64,000 nucleotides of DNA from Chryseobacterium indologenes (GCF_018362995.1 NZ_CP074372.1:868001-932000), one strand, 5' to 3'. Positions 1 through 9,123 are shown, counted from the stretch's first letter. Notes: generated by a model not told the origin, from the letters alone. Numbers and translations: made by a program.

Positions 1-1
1 C

Positions 2-1744
2 ATTGGGATTGGAAAAGGAACGGTAAAGCTGGAAGATTTTTATGATACCGATCTCATTATGATCATAGGGCAAAATCCCGGTACCAATTCACCGAGAATG
101 CTTTCTGCCCTGACAAAAGGGAAAAAGAACGGGGCAAAAATTATGGCCATCAATCCGCTTCCTGAAGCTGGTTTAAAAGGTTTCAAAAATCCTCAGGAAG
201 TTCGTGCTTTGCTGAATAAGCCTTATGAATTGTCAGATTTATATCTTCCCGTCAGGATTAATGGAGATATGGCACTTTTAAAAGCCCTGCAGATTCTGGT
301 ATTGGAAGAAGAGACTAAAAATCCAGGAAAAGTTCTTGATCAGGATTTTATAATTAATAAAACGGCAGGGTTCAACGAATTGGTTGAAGAATTGAAACGC
401 TATGACCTTAATTTCCTATCAGAAGAATGTGGAATTTCGGTTGAAGATCTAAGAGACGCCGCACAGATGATTGCTTCAAAAAAACGTATTATTATTTGTT
501 GGGGCATGGGAATTACCCAGCAACATAATGGCGTGGAAATGATTTATAATATTGTGAATCTCCTGTTGATGAAAGGAAGCATAGGAATTCAGGGTGGAGG
601 AGCGTGTCCTGTTCGCGGCCACAGCAATGTGCAGGGGAACAGAACATTATTGATTAACCATCATCCTACGACTGAACAATTAGACAGATTAGAAGAATAT
701 TATGGCTTTAAAGTTCCCAGAGAAGGCGGTTATGATGTTGTAAACGCATTGAAAGCAATGCATCAGGAAAAGGTGAAGTTTATGTTCTGTATGGGTGGGA
801 ATTTCCTTTCGGCAGCACCGGATACAACCTTTACCGCAGAAGCCATGCGAAAACTGGAAATGTCTGTGATTGTCTCTGTAAAACTGAACAGAGGCCATCT
901 TATCCATGGAAAAGAAGCTTTGATCTTACCGGTAATTTCCCGAAGTGAAAAAGATATGATTAATGGAGAACTCCAGCATGTAAGTACAGAAAATTCAATG
1001 GGTGTTGTGGAATGGTCAAGAGGTGTTCTCGATCCTATTTCAAAGCACCTCATCAACGAAACGCATGTTGCCTGCAGAATGGCAAAAGCTGTTTTAGGTG
1101 AACGTTCTGTAGTAGATTGGGATCAATTTATTAATAGCTATGATGCCGTTCGTAATGATATTGAACAATGTATTCCGGGATTTGAAAACTATAACGAAAG
1201 AGTAGTGCAGAAAGGAGGCTTTTACCTTCCGAATGGGCCGAGGGATGGCATCTTCAACAGTGAGTTTTATCCGGGAAAAGCAGCTTTCAATATAACCGCT
1301 GTGCCTGACAATTCGCTTGCTGATGATGAATATCTGATGGGAACCACCAGAACACACGACCAGTTCAATACAGTTGTTTATGGCTTGAATGACCGTTACC
1401 GTGGGATTTTCAATGAAAGAAGAATTGTCATGATGAACGAAAAAGATATTGAGAAGGCCGGCCTTAAAGAAGGAGACCACGTAGACCTTTTCAATTATGA
1501 TGATGGAATCGAAAGAATAGCTCCTCTTTTTATTGTCGTAAAATATCCTATTCCACAGAAAAGTACCATGACCTATTTTCCGGAAACCAATGTTTTGGTA
1601 TCCATCAATAACGTAGTAAATGGCGCCAATATGCCTGCTTCAAAATATGTCCGTATCAAAATCCGGAAACACAGTCCTGATATTTTTAAAAAGATTGATG
1701 ATCACGTAATTGCAGCAGCCGGAACAGGTCTGGAACCATCTTAA
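2..1744 (+). CDS. FdhF/YdeP-family molybdopterin oxidoreductase, alpha subunit (5' truncated by window edge)
   Basis: The reading frame is open to the left edge, so the start codon lies outside; 580 residues are visible. The segments NPGTNSPRML, GGACPVRGHSNVQGNR (about residue 200) and CMGGNFLSAAPDTT are typical of the formate-dehydrogenase-like FdhF/YdeP group of bis-MGD enzymes. The last 130 residues form the molybdopterin dinucleotide-binding domain (GTTRTHDQFNTVVYGLNDRY). Such proteins are cytoplasmic; their true substrate is often unknown, and YdeP of E. coli is linked to acid resistance. The N-terminal cluster-binding part cannot be inspected. A small SUOX-like exported protein follows 18 bases later, and the cofactor biosynthesis operon converges from the right. 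The family call is firm; formate as substrate is not shown. Confidence 0.88.
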   Translation: MGIGKGTVKLEDFYDTDLIMIIGQNPGTNSPRMLSALTKGKKNGAKIMAINPLPEAGLKGFKNPQEVRALLNKPYELSDLYLPVRINGDMALLKALQILVLEEETKNPGKVLDQDFIINKTAGFNELVEELKRYDLNFLSEECGISVEDLRDAAQMIASKKRIIICWGMGITQQHNGVEMIYNIVNLLLMKGSIGIQGGGACPVRGHSNVQGNRTLLINHHPTTEQLDRLEEYYGFKVPREGGYDVVNALKAMHQEKVKFMFCMGGNFLSAAPDTTFTAEAMRKLEMSVIVSVKLNRGHLIHGKEALILPVISRSEKDMINGELQHVSTENSMGVVEWSRGVLDPISKHLINETHVACRMAKAVLGERSVVDWDQFINSYDAVRNDIEQCIPGFENYNERVVQKGGFYLPNGPRDGIFNSEFYPGKAAFNITAVPDNSLADDEYLMGTTRTHDQFNTVVYGLNDRYRGIFNERRIVMMNEKDIEKAGLKEGDHVDLFNYDDGIERIAPLFIVVKYPIPQKSTMTYFPETNVLVSINNVVNGANMPASKYVRIKIRKHSPDIFKKIDDHVIAAAGTGLEPS

Positions 1745-1762
1745 ATGCAATAAATTATAATC

Positions 1763-2248
1763 ATGAAGAAACTTTTTTTTGCGGTCATAATTTCTTTTTA
1801 TGGCATAGTATCAGCTCAAACTGGATTTAAATTAAAAATTTCCGGAGAAATTGTACAACCTTTGGAATTAAGTCTGTCCGATCTTTCACAAATGCCTCAA
1901 CAAGAAGCAATATTGAAGGATAAAGAAGGAAAAACACACGCTTATACAGGAGTTTCTATTCAGGATATTCTTACTTGGGCTAAAGTTCCTTCAGGGAAAG
2001 ATTTACATGGAGAAAATCTGTCGAAATATCTTCTTGTAAAATGTGCAGATGGATATCAGGTTTTATTTTCTCTGGCAGAACTTGATTCATCAATTGCTGA
2101 TAAGAAAGTAATTGTTGCGGATATGATGGATGGAAAACCTTTATTAAAGGAGAAAGGTCCGTTACGTATGATTGCCGAAGGAGAAAAGAAACCTGCGCGC
2201 AGCAGTTATCAGGTTACGGAATTGATCATAGGATCAGTGAAAAAATAA
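1763..2248 (+). CDS. Small exported molybdopterin-binding (SUOX-like) domain protein
   Basis: 161 residues. Residues 1-18 form a signal peptide (positive MKK, hydrophobic stretch, cleavage after IVSA), so the product should be periplasmic. The mature part (LKISGEIVQPLELSLSDL, then YTGVSIQDILTWAKV and a C-terminal GPLRMIAEGEKKPARS stretch) resembles the reduced sulfite-oxidase-like fold of PF00174. It has a single cysteine, Cys94 in VKCADGYQV, at about the place where true sulfite oxidases bind molybdenum. It is much shorter than sulfite oxidase and has no dimerisation domain, so cofactor binding is uncertain. It starts 18 bases after the molybdopterin oxidoreductase and is probably co-transcribed with it. 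Confidence 0.72.
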   Translation: MKKLFFAVIISFYGIVSAQTGFKLKISGEIVQPLELSLSDLSQMPQQEAILKDKEGKTHAYTGVSIQDILTWAKVPSGKDLHGENLSKYLLVKCADGYQVLFSLAELDSSIADKKVIVADMMDGKPLLKEKGPLRMIAEGEKKPARSSYQVTELIIGSVKK

Positions 2249-2277
2249 CTGTCGAAATAATATTTTAGAGTTTAATA

Positions 2278-3192
2278 ATGATCATAAGAAAAAAGGAACA
2301 CTGGTTCAGAATGCTTTTTGTATGGCACGGTTCTGTTTTGCCTGCATTGCTTCCCCGTTTGGGATTGCTTTTAATGCTTTCTTTATTGGTGACCTATTTC
2401 CATGGAACCATTCTTTCATTTAAGGTGCCGTTAAACCCTGCACCCCTTACACTTTTCGGTTTTGTATTGGCCTTATTTCTCGGATTCAGAAACAATGCCA
2501 GCTATGACCGCTTCTGGGAAGGACGTAAATTATGGGGAGCTTTGTTGAACACGGCCCGCGCATTGACCCGCCAGGCACTCACCTTGAAAAATTTTAATAA
2601 TCAGGTTTCAGTTCATCATTTTGTTCAGCTGCTGAGTGCTTTTGTCTTTGCGCTGAAACATCAGCTGAGAGGAACAGATGCCTATGAAGATTTACAGGTA
2701 AGGCTTAATGAAGACGAACTGAAAATTGTAGCAGCATCCAAATATAAACCGGCAGTTATTATGAGATTGCTTGCAGAATGGGTTCAGAAAGCAAAAGAGG
2801 AAGGCGGTATGGATTCTATTCAGCAGGCACGCTTTGATGAAAATTTTGATAAGCTTTCTGATATTTTGGGAGGATGCGAAAGAATTATTTCAACACCCAT
2901 TCCTTATAGCTATAGAGTTTTGCTGCATCGGACGGTGTATATCTATTGTTTCTTGCTGCCGTTTGGACTGGTAGATTCATTAGGATGGTTTACACCGCTT
3001 ATTGTGGTATTTGTAGCTTATACCTTTGTTGCTTTTGAAGCGATAGCGGATGAGATTGAGGAGCCATTTGGAACAGATGCCAACGATTTGGCTCTTAATA
3101 GTATGTGCATAATGATTGATGAAACAATTCATGAGATGGCCGGAGAACAGATTGCTGCTTCTCAAAAAATAACTCAGAATATTATTGATTGA
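2278..3192 (+). CDS. Bestrophin-family (UPF0187/YneE-type) membrane anion channel
   Basis: 304 residues with hydrophobic segments near 18-42, 52-72 and a paired block near 210-252. The motif FLGFRNNASYDRFWEGRKLWG (around 68-88; key residues are the RNN and the YDRFWEGR run) is the bacterial bestrophin signature, as is the late DEIEEPFGTDANDLALN segment. Bacterial homologues are pentameric inner-membrane channels. The gene follows the SUOX-like gene by 29 bases in the same direction, and its TGA lies 19 bases before the ATG chosen for the next gene. Family assignment is strong; the transported ion is not deducible. Confidence 0.88.
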   Translation: MIIRKKEHWFRMLFVWHGSVLPALLPRLGLLLMLSLLVTYFHGTILSFKVPLNPAPLTLFGFVLALFLGFRNNASYDRFWEGRKLWGALLNTARALTRQALTLKNFNNQVSVHHFVQLLSAFVFALKHQLRGTDAYEDLQVRLNEDELKIVAASKYKPAVIMRLLAEWVQKAKEEGGMDSIQQARFDENFDKLSDILGGCERIISTPIPYSYRVLLHRTVYIYCFLLPFGLVDSLGWFTPLIVVFVAYTFVAFEAIADEIEEPFGTDANDLALNSMCIMIDETIHEMAGEQIAASQKITQNIID

Positions 3193-3211
3193 CAGAGCTA
3201 AAGATAATTGT

Positions 3212-3757
3212 ATGAAGGTTTTAGAAAAAAATATGATTTATACAATTGGACATTCTGTTCATTCATTGGAGTATTTCATTGAAATGCTTAATTCGTTTAA
3301 CATTAAATTTTTAGCAGATATCCGGAGATTTCCGGGATCAAAAAAGTATCCGTGGTTCAATAAAGAAAATCTGGAAAAGATACTTCCTGAAAATACTATT
3401 GAATATATCCATCTTGAAGAATTAGGAGGGAGGAGAAAGGTACAACCCGGTTCAATAAATAGCCGATGGCGGAATGAATCTTTCCGGGGATATGCTGATT
3501 ATTTGCAAACCTCAGAATTTGTAACCTCAGTTGAAAAGCTGGAACACATTGCCAGGGAAAAGACAACAGCTTTTATGTGCTCTGAAGCGGTATGGTGGCG
3601 CTGTCACAGATCTATGGTTTCTGATTATCTTAAAGCAAGAGGCTGGAAGGTAGAACATATTATGAATATAGGAAAAATAGAAGAACATCCCTATACCTCA
3701 CCGGCAAGAGTATATGATGGAAAGGTTTTTTATTCAGATGAAAGTTTATTTGATTAA
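3212..3757 (+). CDS. DUF488 domain protein
   Basis: 181 residues from ATG 3212. A TTG at 3185 is in frame but overlaps the bestrophin stop, and an ATG at 3233 directly before IYTIGHS is also possible. The order IYTIGHS, LADIRRFPGSKKYPWFN, LGGRR and the C-terminal MCSEAVWWRCHRSMVSDYL is the DUF488 signature: an N-terminal TIGHS, an aspartate-arginine pair, and a late C-E-CHR cluster. No biochemical role is established for the family that I can name. It ends the rightward run of genes and converges on moeB, 47 bases away. Confidence 0.85.
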   Translation: MKVLEKNMIYTIGHSVHSLEYFIEMLNSFNIKFLADIRRFPGSKKYPWFNKENLEKILPENTIEYIHLEELGGRRKVQPGSINSRWRNESFRGYADYLQTSEFVTSVEKLEHIAREKTTAFMCSEAVWWRCHRSMVSDYLKARGWKVEHIMNIGKIEEHPYTSPARVYDGKVFYSDESLFD

Positions 3758-3804
3758 AAGATAAATGGAAAGAATCTGCGTTCACAAAAATTTAGTCTTT
3801 AATC

Positions 3805-4845
3805 CTAAGGCTGTATGGTATTAATACCGCCTTTTAATGAAAACACTTCTTTGTCAGGGAAAACCTTTTTTATCTTTCTTACAGCTTCTGCACTACGCTT
3901 CCCGGATTGGCAATACACCAAAAGAGGTTTTGACAAACTGAAAAAGGAATCTACATGATATTGTAGTTCTTCCACAGGAATATTGATTCCGCCGATATTG
4001 AAATGTTGGTGCTCTTCCACAGAACGTACATCTATAATTTCAAAATAATCCTTCTCCTGCATCAGCTGTTCAAACGTAATAACCTGAACAGTCTGGGGCA
4101 AAGCTGTAATTTGTACAGATGTTTTTCTTAATTTAATAACCTGGGTTTTGCCGTTCAGAACATTCATCAGCCATAATTTTCCTGCTAATACATCCTGTGG
4201 CTGCGTAAAATATTTTATAACTTCATTGGCCTGCATACATCCAATGATGCCTGCCAATGTAGGAATTACACCGCCTTCTCTGCAGTTAGGAACCTGAGAT
4301 TCTTCCGCATCAGGGAAAACATCCCGGTAATTGGGGGAGTAGGTGCCGTCTTGCTGTAAGACATTCCAGATGCTTACCTGGCCTTCATATTGATAAATAG
4401 CACCATAAACTAAAGGTTTTCCAGCCAGAACACAGGCATCATTCAACAGACATTTCGTTTCAAAATTATCTGTTCCTTCCACAATAAGATCGAATTCAGA
4501 AATCAAATCCATAACATTGGAGGAAGTTACTTTCAGACGATAAGGAATTATGGAAACAGCTGGGTTTTGCTGTTGAAGTTTTTTTGCAGCAGCATCTACT
4601 TTATACGTTCCGATATCCTGGGGAGTATATAGAATCTGGCGGTGCAGGTTGCTTTCCGAGACGAGATCATCATCCGCAATAGCAATTGTTCCTATTCCTG
4701 AAGAAACAAGATATTGTGCCGTGGGGCAGCCAAGACCTCCCATACCCACAATCAGAACTTTAGCATGATGAAGCAATTCCTGGGAAGAAATACCAAAACC
4801 CGGTAAAGCAATCTGGCAGTGATAGCGTTCAAAAGGATCACTCAT
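3805..4845 (-). CDS. moeB: MoeB/ThiF-family adenylyltransferase with C-terminal rhodanese domain
   Basis: 346 residues. Residues 25-245 form an E1-like domain: VGMGGLGCPTAQYL nucleotide loop, DDDLVSESNLHRQ, VEGTDNFETKCLLND and the presumed thioester cysteine in VPNCREGGV. Residues 250-346 form a rhodanese domain ending in the active loop VYCQSGKRS. Enzymes of this kind adenylate and thiolate the C-terminal glycine of MoaD or ThiS. The CxxC pairs that bind zinc in E. coli MoeB are absent; the first is replaced by YSPNYRDVFP. It is the last gene of the moaA-moeA-moaC-mobA operon, which favours the molybdopterin role. No MoaD/MoaE gene is visible. Confidence 0.85.
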   Translation of the reverse strand: MSDPFERYHCQIALPGFGISSQELLHHAKVLIVGMGGLGCPTAQYLVSSGIGTIAIADDDLVSESNLHRQILYTPQDIGTYKVDAAAKKLQQQNPAVSIIPYRLKVTSSNVMDLISEFDLIVEGTDNFETKCLLNDACVLAGKPLVYGAIYQYEGQVSIWNVLQQDGTYSPNYRDVFPDAEESQVPNCREGGVIPTLAGIIGCMQANEVIKYFTQPQDVLAGKLWLMNVLNGKTQVIKLRKTSVQITALPQTVQVITFEQLMQEKDYFEIIDVRSVEEHQHFNIGGINIPVEELQYHVDSFFSLSKPLLVYCQSGKRSAEAVRKIKKVFPDKEVFSLKGGINTIQP

Positions 4846-4855
4846 AGGTATGTTT

Positions 4856-5461
4856 TTATGATTTCTTTAAAATTTCCTTTGCTTTTGTCATTTCTTCCGG
4901 TGTATTCACATTCATTAAAGCATCAGGGTTATTGGGTTTCAGAATCAAAGTATCACTGTTTATCAGAACTTTTCTGGGACAGGTATTTCCTAAGCCTAAA
5001 AAATTAAGGAGTAAGGGGTAGCTTTTAGGTTCCCAAATGGTGATCAATGGTTCCGGTAAACCGTCAAAAGGACTTTCGTAAGTTGTTGCCGCCTTTTCAG
5101 CATCTCTGGACCGGATCAGAAATTCTAATGAGTTTTTATCCAGCAGAGGAAGGTCACAAGCTACCACCAGCCATGCTTTATCTCTTTGGGCACGCAATGC
5201 CGAAAGTATTCCACCGAAGGGGCCCATATTTAAAAAAGTATCGGTAAGGGCGTTATAATCCGTATCGAAATGTTCTAATTGATCCTGTCTGCAGGAAATA
5301 AAAACATTCTCACAAAACGGTGCTAAAAGATCAGCTGCATAATACCGCTGTTCTTTCCCGTGCCAATTGATTTTATCTTTAGGATTTCCCATCCGAAGAC
5401 TTTTTCCTCCTGCAAGTACCAGCCCGTTTAATTGAGGGAAATCAGTCTCTTTTGAAATCAT
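4856..5461 (-). CDS. mobA: Molybdenum cofactor guanylyltransferase
   Basis: 201 residues from ATG 5461; a GTG at 5470 is in frame but ATG is preferred. The N-terminus carries the nucleotidyltransferase signature LAGGKSLRMGNPKDK, followed by VVACDLPLL (metal-binding Asp) and DGLPEPLITIWEP. MobA joins GMP to molybdopterin to give the bis-MGD needed by enzymes such as the oxidoreductase at the left edge. Its start overlaps the 3' end of moaC by 20 bases, and moeB starts 10 bases after its stop, so the three are translationally and transcriptionally linked. Confidence 0.88.
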   Translation of the reverse strand: MISKETDFPQLNGLVLAGGKSLRMGNPKDKINWHGKEQRYYAADLLAPFCENVFISCRQDQLEHFDTDYNALTDTFLNMGPFGGILSALRAQRDKAWLVVACDLPLLDKNSLEFLIRSRDAEKAATTYESPFDGLPEPLITIWEPKSYPLLLNFLGLGNTCPRKVLINSDTLILKPNNPDALMNVNTPEEMTKAKEILKKS

Positions 5462-5918
5462 TTTTTCCACCTGATTTTTCGATTAGTTTTATCTCTTTGA
5501 TCACAATATCATGGCTCATCGCTTTGCACATATCATAAATGGTAAGGGCGGCAACAGATGCTCCCGTAAGAGCTTCCATTTCGATACCTGTTTTAGCTTC
5601 AATCTCAGCAGTGCAATAGATTTCAATCTCATTTTCAGCATTGATGTCAATATCTATTTCACAGTTATCCATGCCAATTGGATGACATAGTGGGATTAAT
5701 TCGCCTGTTTTTTTAGCGGCCATTATTCCGGCAATAATAGCGGTCTGAAATACCGAGCCTTTTTTTGTTTTGAAATCATCCTGTTGAAGTGCGGTAAGAA
5801 TATTTTCAGGAAGTATTACAACCGCTTTAGCCATCGCTTTTCGGTGCGTAATCTTTTTCTGCCCGACATTTACCATGCCCGGTTGTTCTTTTTTATTAAG
5901 ATGTGAAAAATTTGTCAT
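5442..5918 (-). CDS. moaC: Cyclic pyranopterin monophosphate synthase
   Basis: 158 residues, the normal MoaC length. Motifs seen in order are MVNVGQKKITHRKA, LIPLCHPIGMDNCEIDI, EAKTGIEMEALTGASVAA, TIYDMCKAMSH and the terminal IEKSGGK. MoaC converts the MoaA product, 3',8-cyclo-dihydro-GTP, to cyclic pyranopterin monophosphate in the cytoplasm. It starts 8 bases after moeA on the same strand and overlaps mobA, supporting a single cofactor operon. Usual moaD, moaE and moaB/mog partners are not in the window. Confidence 0.93.
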   Translation of the reverse strand: MTNFSHLNKKEQPGMVNVGQKKITHRKAMAKAVVILPENILTALQQDDFKTKKGSVFQTAIIAGIMAAKKTGELIPLCHPIGMDNCEIDIDINAENEIEIYCTAEIEAKTGIEMEALTGASVAALTIYDMCKAMSHDIVIKEIKLIEKSGGKNDFKRD

Positions 5919-5926
5919 GTGTAAGA

Positions 5927-7126
5927 TTAAAAATTATATTTCCAGATTTTGTAGACTTCGCCCTTCCTGAATTCAGTTTTTTCCATAGGAAGTTCTATAA
6001 ATGCATCGGTTTCCGCAAGGTGGGAAAAATCTCCGGAACCATTGGTATTGACAGATTCTGCAATGACCTGCCCTGATGGGTTCACATTGAGTTTTACCTG
6101 TGCAAAATACTGCAATGGAAAAGGGAAATCAAGATCATTCTGCAAAACCGCATATTGGGCTGTTTGCGGAATCTCTAAAGATCTTTCCAGCCAGGGAATA
6201 AAGTACCGGTGAAGACACATAAATACGGAAACAGGATTCCCGGGAAAGGCAAAAACAAGTTTTTCATTCCGGCTTTTTCCAAACCAAAAAGGTTTTCCGG
6301 GTCTTTGCTTTATTTTGTGAAAAAGTTTTTCTATTCCCGCTTCTTCGCAGGCTTTAGGCAGATAATCAAATTTTCCCATAGACACTCCGCCGCTCATCAG
6401 CAAGATGTCATATGTTTCAATACATCGCGAAAGCTCATTTTTTATTAATTGAAAATCATCATTCCAATGCAGCAGGTCTGCACTAATCTTATATTTTTCC
6501 AAAACGGATTTTATAGTGATTCCATTGGAACGTCTTAGCTGGAATGGAGTAGGGTGATCTTCAGGGGATACCATTTCGTCTCCGGTGGAAATAACAGCAA
6601 CTTTAGGAAGTTTTTTTACGGTTAACAAAGTTTTTCCGACTGATGCAGCAATTCCGAGAATGGAGGGGGTGATGAGCTGATTCGCTTTTACCAATATTTC
6701 TCCTACCTTTTTATCTTTTCCTTTAATATGGATATTCTGCCCTTTTTTTATCGGAATCGTAAAGCTCGCCAGATTATTATTAATCGAAATATCTTCATAA
6801 CGAACCACAGTATCTACAGAAGAATCTAAGGCGGCTCCGGTCATGATTTCAATGCATTCGTCTTCAGTATCAATAGAAACAGGAACTTCTCCGGCAGCTT
6901 GTACAGCTTTTATTTTATAGGTGTGACTTCCATTTTCATGTGAATTAAAATCTATTGCAATTCCATCTACCGTAGACCTGTTAAAGGGTGGCAAATCGGA
7001 ATCTGCTGTAATATTTTCAGCTAAAATTCTTCCTAAAGCATTTTCATAGAAAACCTCTTCCGTTCCAAAATTTTTGATTTGGGAAAGTATAATTTCTTCT
7101 GCCTGTTGTACACTGATCATTTCCAT
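5927..7126 (-). CDS. moeA: Molybdopterin molybdenumtransferase
   Basis: 399 residues, usual MoeA length. Early segment: PFNRSTVDGIAI. Central MoCF domain: VAVISTGDEMV, IKSVLEKY, LLMSGGVSMGKFDYLP, and the RPGKPFWFGK and VFAFPGNPVSVFMC stretches. The C-terminal MoeA domain IV follows. MoeA inserts molybdate into adenylated molybdopterin. It starts 2 bases after the moaA stop, so the two are tightly coupled. ATG 7126 is used; a second Met two codons later is possible. Position between moaA and moaC gives strong contextual support. Confidence 0.93.
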   Translation of the reverse strand: MEMISVQQAEEIILSQIKNFGTEEVFYENALGRILAENITADSDLPPFNRSTVDGIAIDFNSHENGSHTYKIKAVQAAGEVPVSIDTEDECIEIMTGAALDSSVDTVVRYEDISINNNLASFTIPIKKGQNIHIKGKDKKVGEILVKANQLITPSILGIAASVGKTLLTVKKLPKVAVISTGDEMVSPEDHPTPFQLRRSNGITIKSVLEKYKISADLLHWNDDFQLIKNELSRCIETYDILLMSGGVSMGKFDYLPKACEEAGIEKLFHKIKQRPGKPFWFGKSRNEKLVFAFPGNPVSVFMCLHRYFIPWLERSLEIPQTAQYAVLQNDLDFPFPLQYFAQVKLNVNPSGQVIAESVNTNGSGDFSHLAETDAFIELPMEKTEFRKGEVYKIWKYNF

Positions 7127-7128
7127 AA

Positions 7129-8115
7129 TTATCCTCCGATTGTTGCCATAGACTGATGAATTTGTGACGCGCTAAGACTCTCTTTTTGAGCTTCCCAGCC
7201 GTCCTTTGGTTTATTTTGTATGCTGTTGATTATGATATCTTTAAGCTCTTCATCTGTTTTTCCAAGTCGGATCTCATCTTTGAGATTTACGCCTGTACCT
7301 TCGTAAAGGCAGGTTCTGAGAATACCGGAAGGTGTGATTCTTATTCTGTTGCAATCTCCGCAAAATGAACGCGTATACGCTGCAATGATTCCTATATTTC
7401 CTGTAAAACCGGGAATATTATAATTATATGCCGTTGAATTTTTAGGATCTTGAATCTTTTGTATTTCAGGGAAATATTCTTTTATATAGCGGTAAATCTG
7501 TGAGAAATTCCATTTCAGAGAAATATCTGTATCACCGCCATTGAAAGGCATTTCTTCAATAAAACGCACATCAACGGGAAGGTTTTTCGTAAGTTCCACC
7601 AAAGGAATAATATCTTCAATATTTTCATTTTCCATCACTACCGTATTGATTTTTACTTTGATATGATGCTGAAGGAGACCCTCCAACGTTTTCATGACCT
7701 TATCAAAGCTGTTTCTTCTGGTGATTTTGAAAAACCGGTCTTTATCAAGGGTGTCAAGGCTTAGATTAACAGATTTTATCCCGAATTTTTTAAGTTCCGG
7801 AATATAAGGTTCGGTAAGAAGACCATTGGTTGTTAAACTGAGATCAGTCAGACCGTCTAATTCTGATATTTTCCGGATAAGTTCAATGCTGTTTTTTCGT
7901 ACAAACGGTTCTCCTCCGGTGATTCTGATTTTATCTACTCCCATTTTTGTGAAAACGGAACAGATTCTGAGCATTTCATCATCAGTCATTAACTCATTTT
8001 GCTTAATCCAGGGAAGACCATTTTCCGGCATGCAGTATGTACATCGGAGGTTACATCGGTCTACAATTGCAAGCCTGAGATAATTAATATTCCTTCCAAA
8101 TTTATCTGTCAACAT
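7129..8115 (-). CDS. moaA: GTP 3',8-cyclase (radical SAM)
   Basis: 328 residues from ATG 8115. An in-frame TTG further upstream adds 19 residues unlike the family and lies beyond the predicted promoter. The radical-SAM cluster is CNLRCTYC near residues 20-27, followed by TGGEPFVRK. The second cluster is CGDCNRIRITPSGILRTC near 260-277, and the protein ends in the conserved double glycine (ATIGG). MoaA performs the first step of molybdenum cofactor synthesis. It is the first gene of the leftward moaA-moeA-moaC-mobA-moeB operon, with a -7 box TATATTTG about 25 bases upstream of the start. Confidence 0.94.
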   Translation of the reverse strand: MLTDKFGRNINYLRLAIVDRCNLRCTYCMPENGLPWIKQNELMTDDEMLRICSVFTKMGVDKIRITGGEPFVRKNSIELIRKISELDGLTDLSLTTNGLLTEPYIPELKKFGIKSVNLSLDTLDKDRFFKITRRNSFDKVMKTLEGLLQHHIKVKINTVVMENENIEDIIPLVELTKNLPVDVRFIEEMPFNGGDTDISLKWNFSQIYRYIKEYFPEIQKIQDPKNSTAYNYNIPGFTGNIGIIAAYTRSFCGDCNRIRITPSGILRTCLYEGTGVNLKDEIRLGKTDEELKDIIINSIQNKPKDGWEAQKESLSASQIHQSMATIGG

Positions 8116-8137
8116 TTTAAATACGATGAGTCTATTA

Positions 8138-8145
8138 CAAATATA
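8138..8145 (-). promoter_or_regulatory. Probable moaA promoter -7 box
   Basis: On the minus strand the octamer TATATTTG matches the Bacteroidota -7 consensus TAnnTTTG, 22 bases upstream of the moaA ATG. A TTG trinucleotide lies 24 bases further upstream, slightly wider than usual spacing. The very short leader leaves no room for a molybdenum-cofactor riboswitch. Confidence 0.55.
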
Positions 8146-8198
8146 CTGAATGTTTTTCGTGGTAGTGATCAATTTTATATTTATTGCTTAAATAATAA

Positions 8199-8223
8199 AA
8201 GATGAGCCTCTAAGGCTCATCTT
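8199..8223 (-). terminator. Rho-independent terminator of the haloperoxidase/bicupin operon
   Basis: An 11-bp perfect stem (AAGATGAGCCT / AGGCTCATCTT) with a 3-base loop. On the minus strand it is followed by TTTTATTATT. It lies 26 bases past the stop of the hydrolase gene and before the moaA promoter, separating the two leftward operons. Confidence 0.85.
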
Positions 8224-8248
8224 GGTATAGGCGTAATAGAAAATCAGG

Positions 8249-9070
8249 TTAAGATCTGATAAACTCCAGAATATCTTTGTTAATTGTTTCGTGCTCTGTA
8301 GTAGGCATTCCGTGAGGAAAACCTGGGTAGGTAATCAGTTTTCCATTCTTTAATAATTTTGCTGATTTTATAGCAGCGTTTTCAATCGGAACGATTTGAT
8401 CATCTTCTCCGTGCAGGACTAAAACGGGAAGGTCAACGGCTTTTAGATCTTCGGTTAAATCTGTTTCAGAAAAAGCTTTTATACCGTCATAATGTGCTAC
8501 AATACCACCCATCATTCCTTGTCTCCACCAATTTCTCTGAATACCTTCTTTGATATTCGCTCCTTCTCTGTTGTAACCGTAGAAAGGAAATGTCAAATCA
8601 ATATAAAACTGGTTTCTGTTGTTGAGGGTCTGGTCTCTGATATTGTCAAAAACTTCAATCGGAACCCCATCAGGATTGCTTTCACTTTTTACCATTACCG
8701 GTGGAATGGCGCTGATCAGAACTGCTTTTTTAGCTCTTCCGTTAGAATATTTATTCACATAGCGGATTACTTCACCACCACCTGTAGAGTGTCCGATGTG
8801 AACTACGTCTTTCAAATCAAGAAATTCTACCAGTTCGGCTGCATCAGAAGCATATTGTTCAATGGTATGATTGTAAATATTCTGGCTGGAACGTCCGTGT
8901 CCTCTTCTGTCATGGGCAATGACTCTGTATCCTTTCTGTAAGAAAAAGATCACCTGCGCATCCCAGTCATCAGATGATAAAGGCCATCCGTGGTGAAACA
9001 TCAGTACTGGTCCTTCTCCCTGATCTTTGTAAAAAATTTCTGTTCCGTCTTTTAATGTTAATGTGCTCAT
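8249..9070 (-). CDS. Alpha/beta hydrolase, non-heme haloperoxidase/arylesterase type
   Basis: 273 residues, the usual length for cofactor-free chloroperoxidases. Motifs are MFHHGWPLSSDDWD (oxyanion region), AHDRRGHGRSSQ, the nucleophile elbow GHSTGGGEV with Ser95, an acid near LHGEDDQIVP (Asp224) and His253 in FPHGMPTTE. There is no signal peptide, so it is cytoplasmic. Haloperoxidase activity in this group is a perhydrolase side reaction; esterase activity is equally likely. It is the last gene of a five-gene leftward operon that also encodes a peroxiredoxin and a DsbA-like protein. Confidence 0.85.
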   Translation of the reverse strand: MSTLTLKDGTEIFYKDQGEGPVLMFHHGWPLSSDDWDAQVIFFLQKGYRVIAHDRRGHGRSSQNIYNHTIEQYASDAAELVEFLDLKDVVHIGHSTGGGEVIRYVNKYSNGRAKKAVLISAIPPVMVKSESNPDGVPIEVFDNIRDQTLNNRNQFYIDLTFPFYGYNREGANIKEGIQRNWWRQGMMGGIVAHYDGIKAFSETDLTEDLKAVDLPVLVLHGEDDQIVPIENAAIKSAKLLKNGKLITYPGFPHGMPTTEHETINKDILEFIRS

Positions 9071-9123
9071 TGTTGTTATGTTTTTAATGTTATGAATTGA
9101 TTTTATTTTAAAAATGATTTTGT

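Noticed and set aside
8116..8200. Molybdenum cofactor riboswitch before moaA
   Set aside because: Only about 20 bases separate the predicted transcription start and the ATG, too little for the aptamer.
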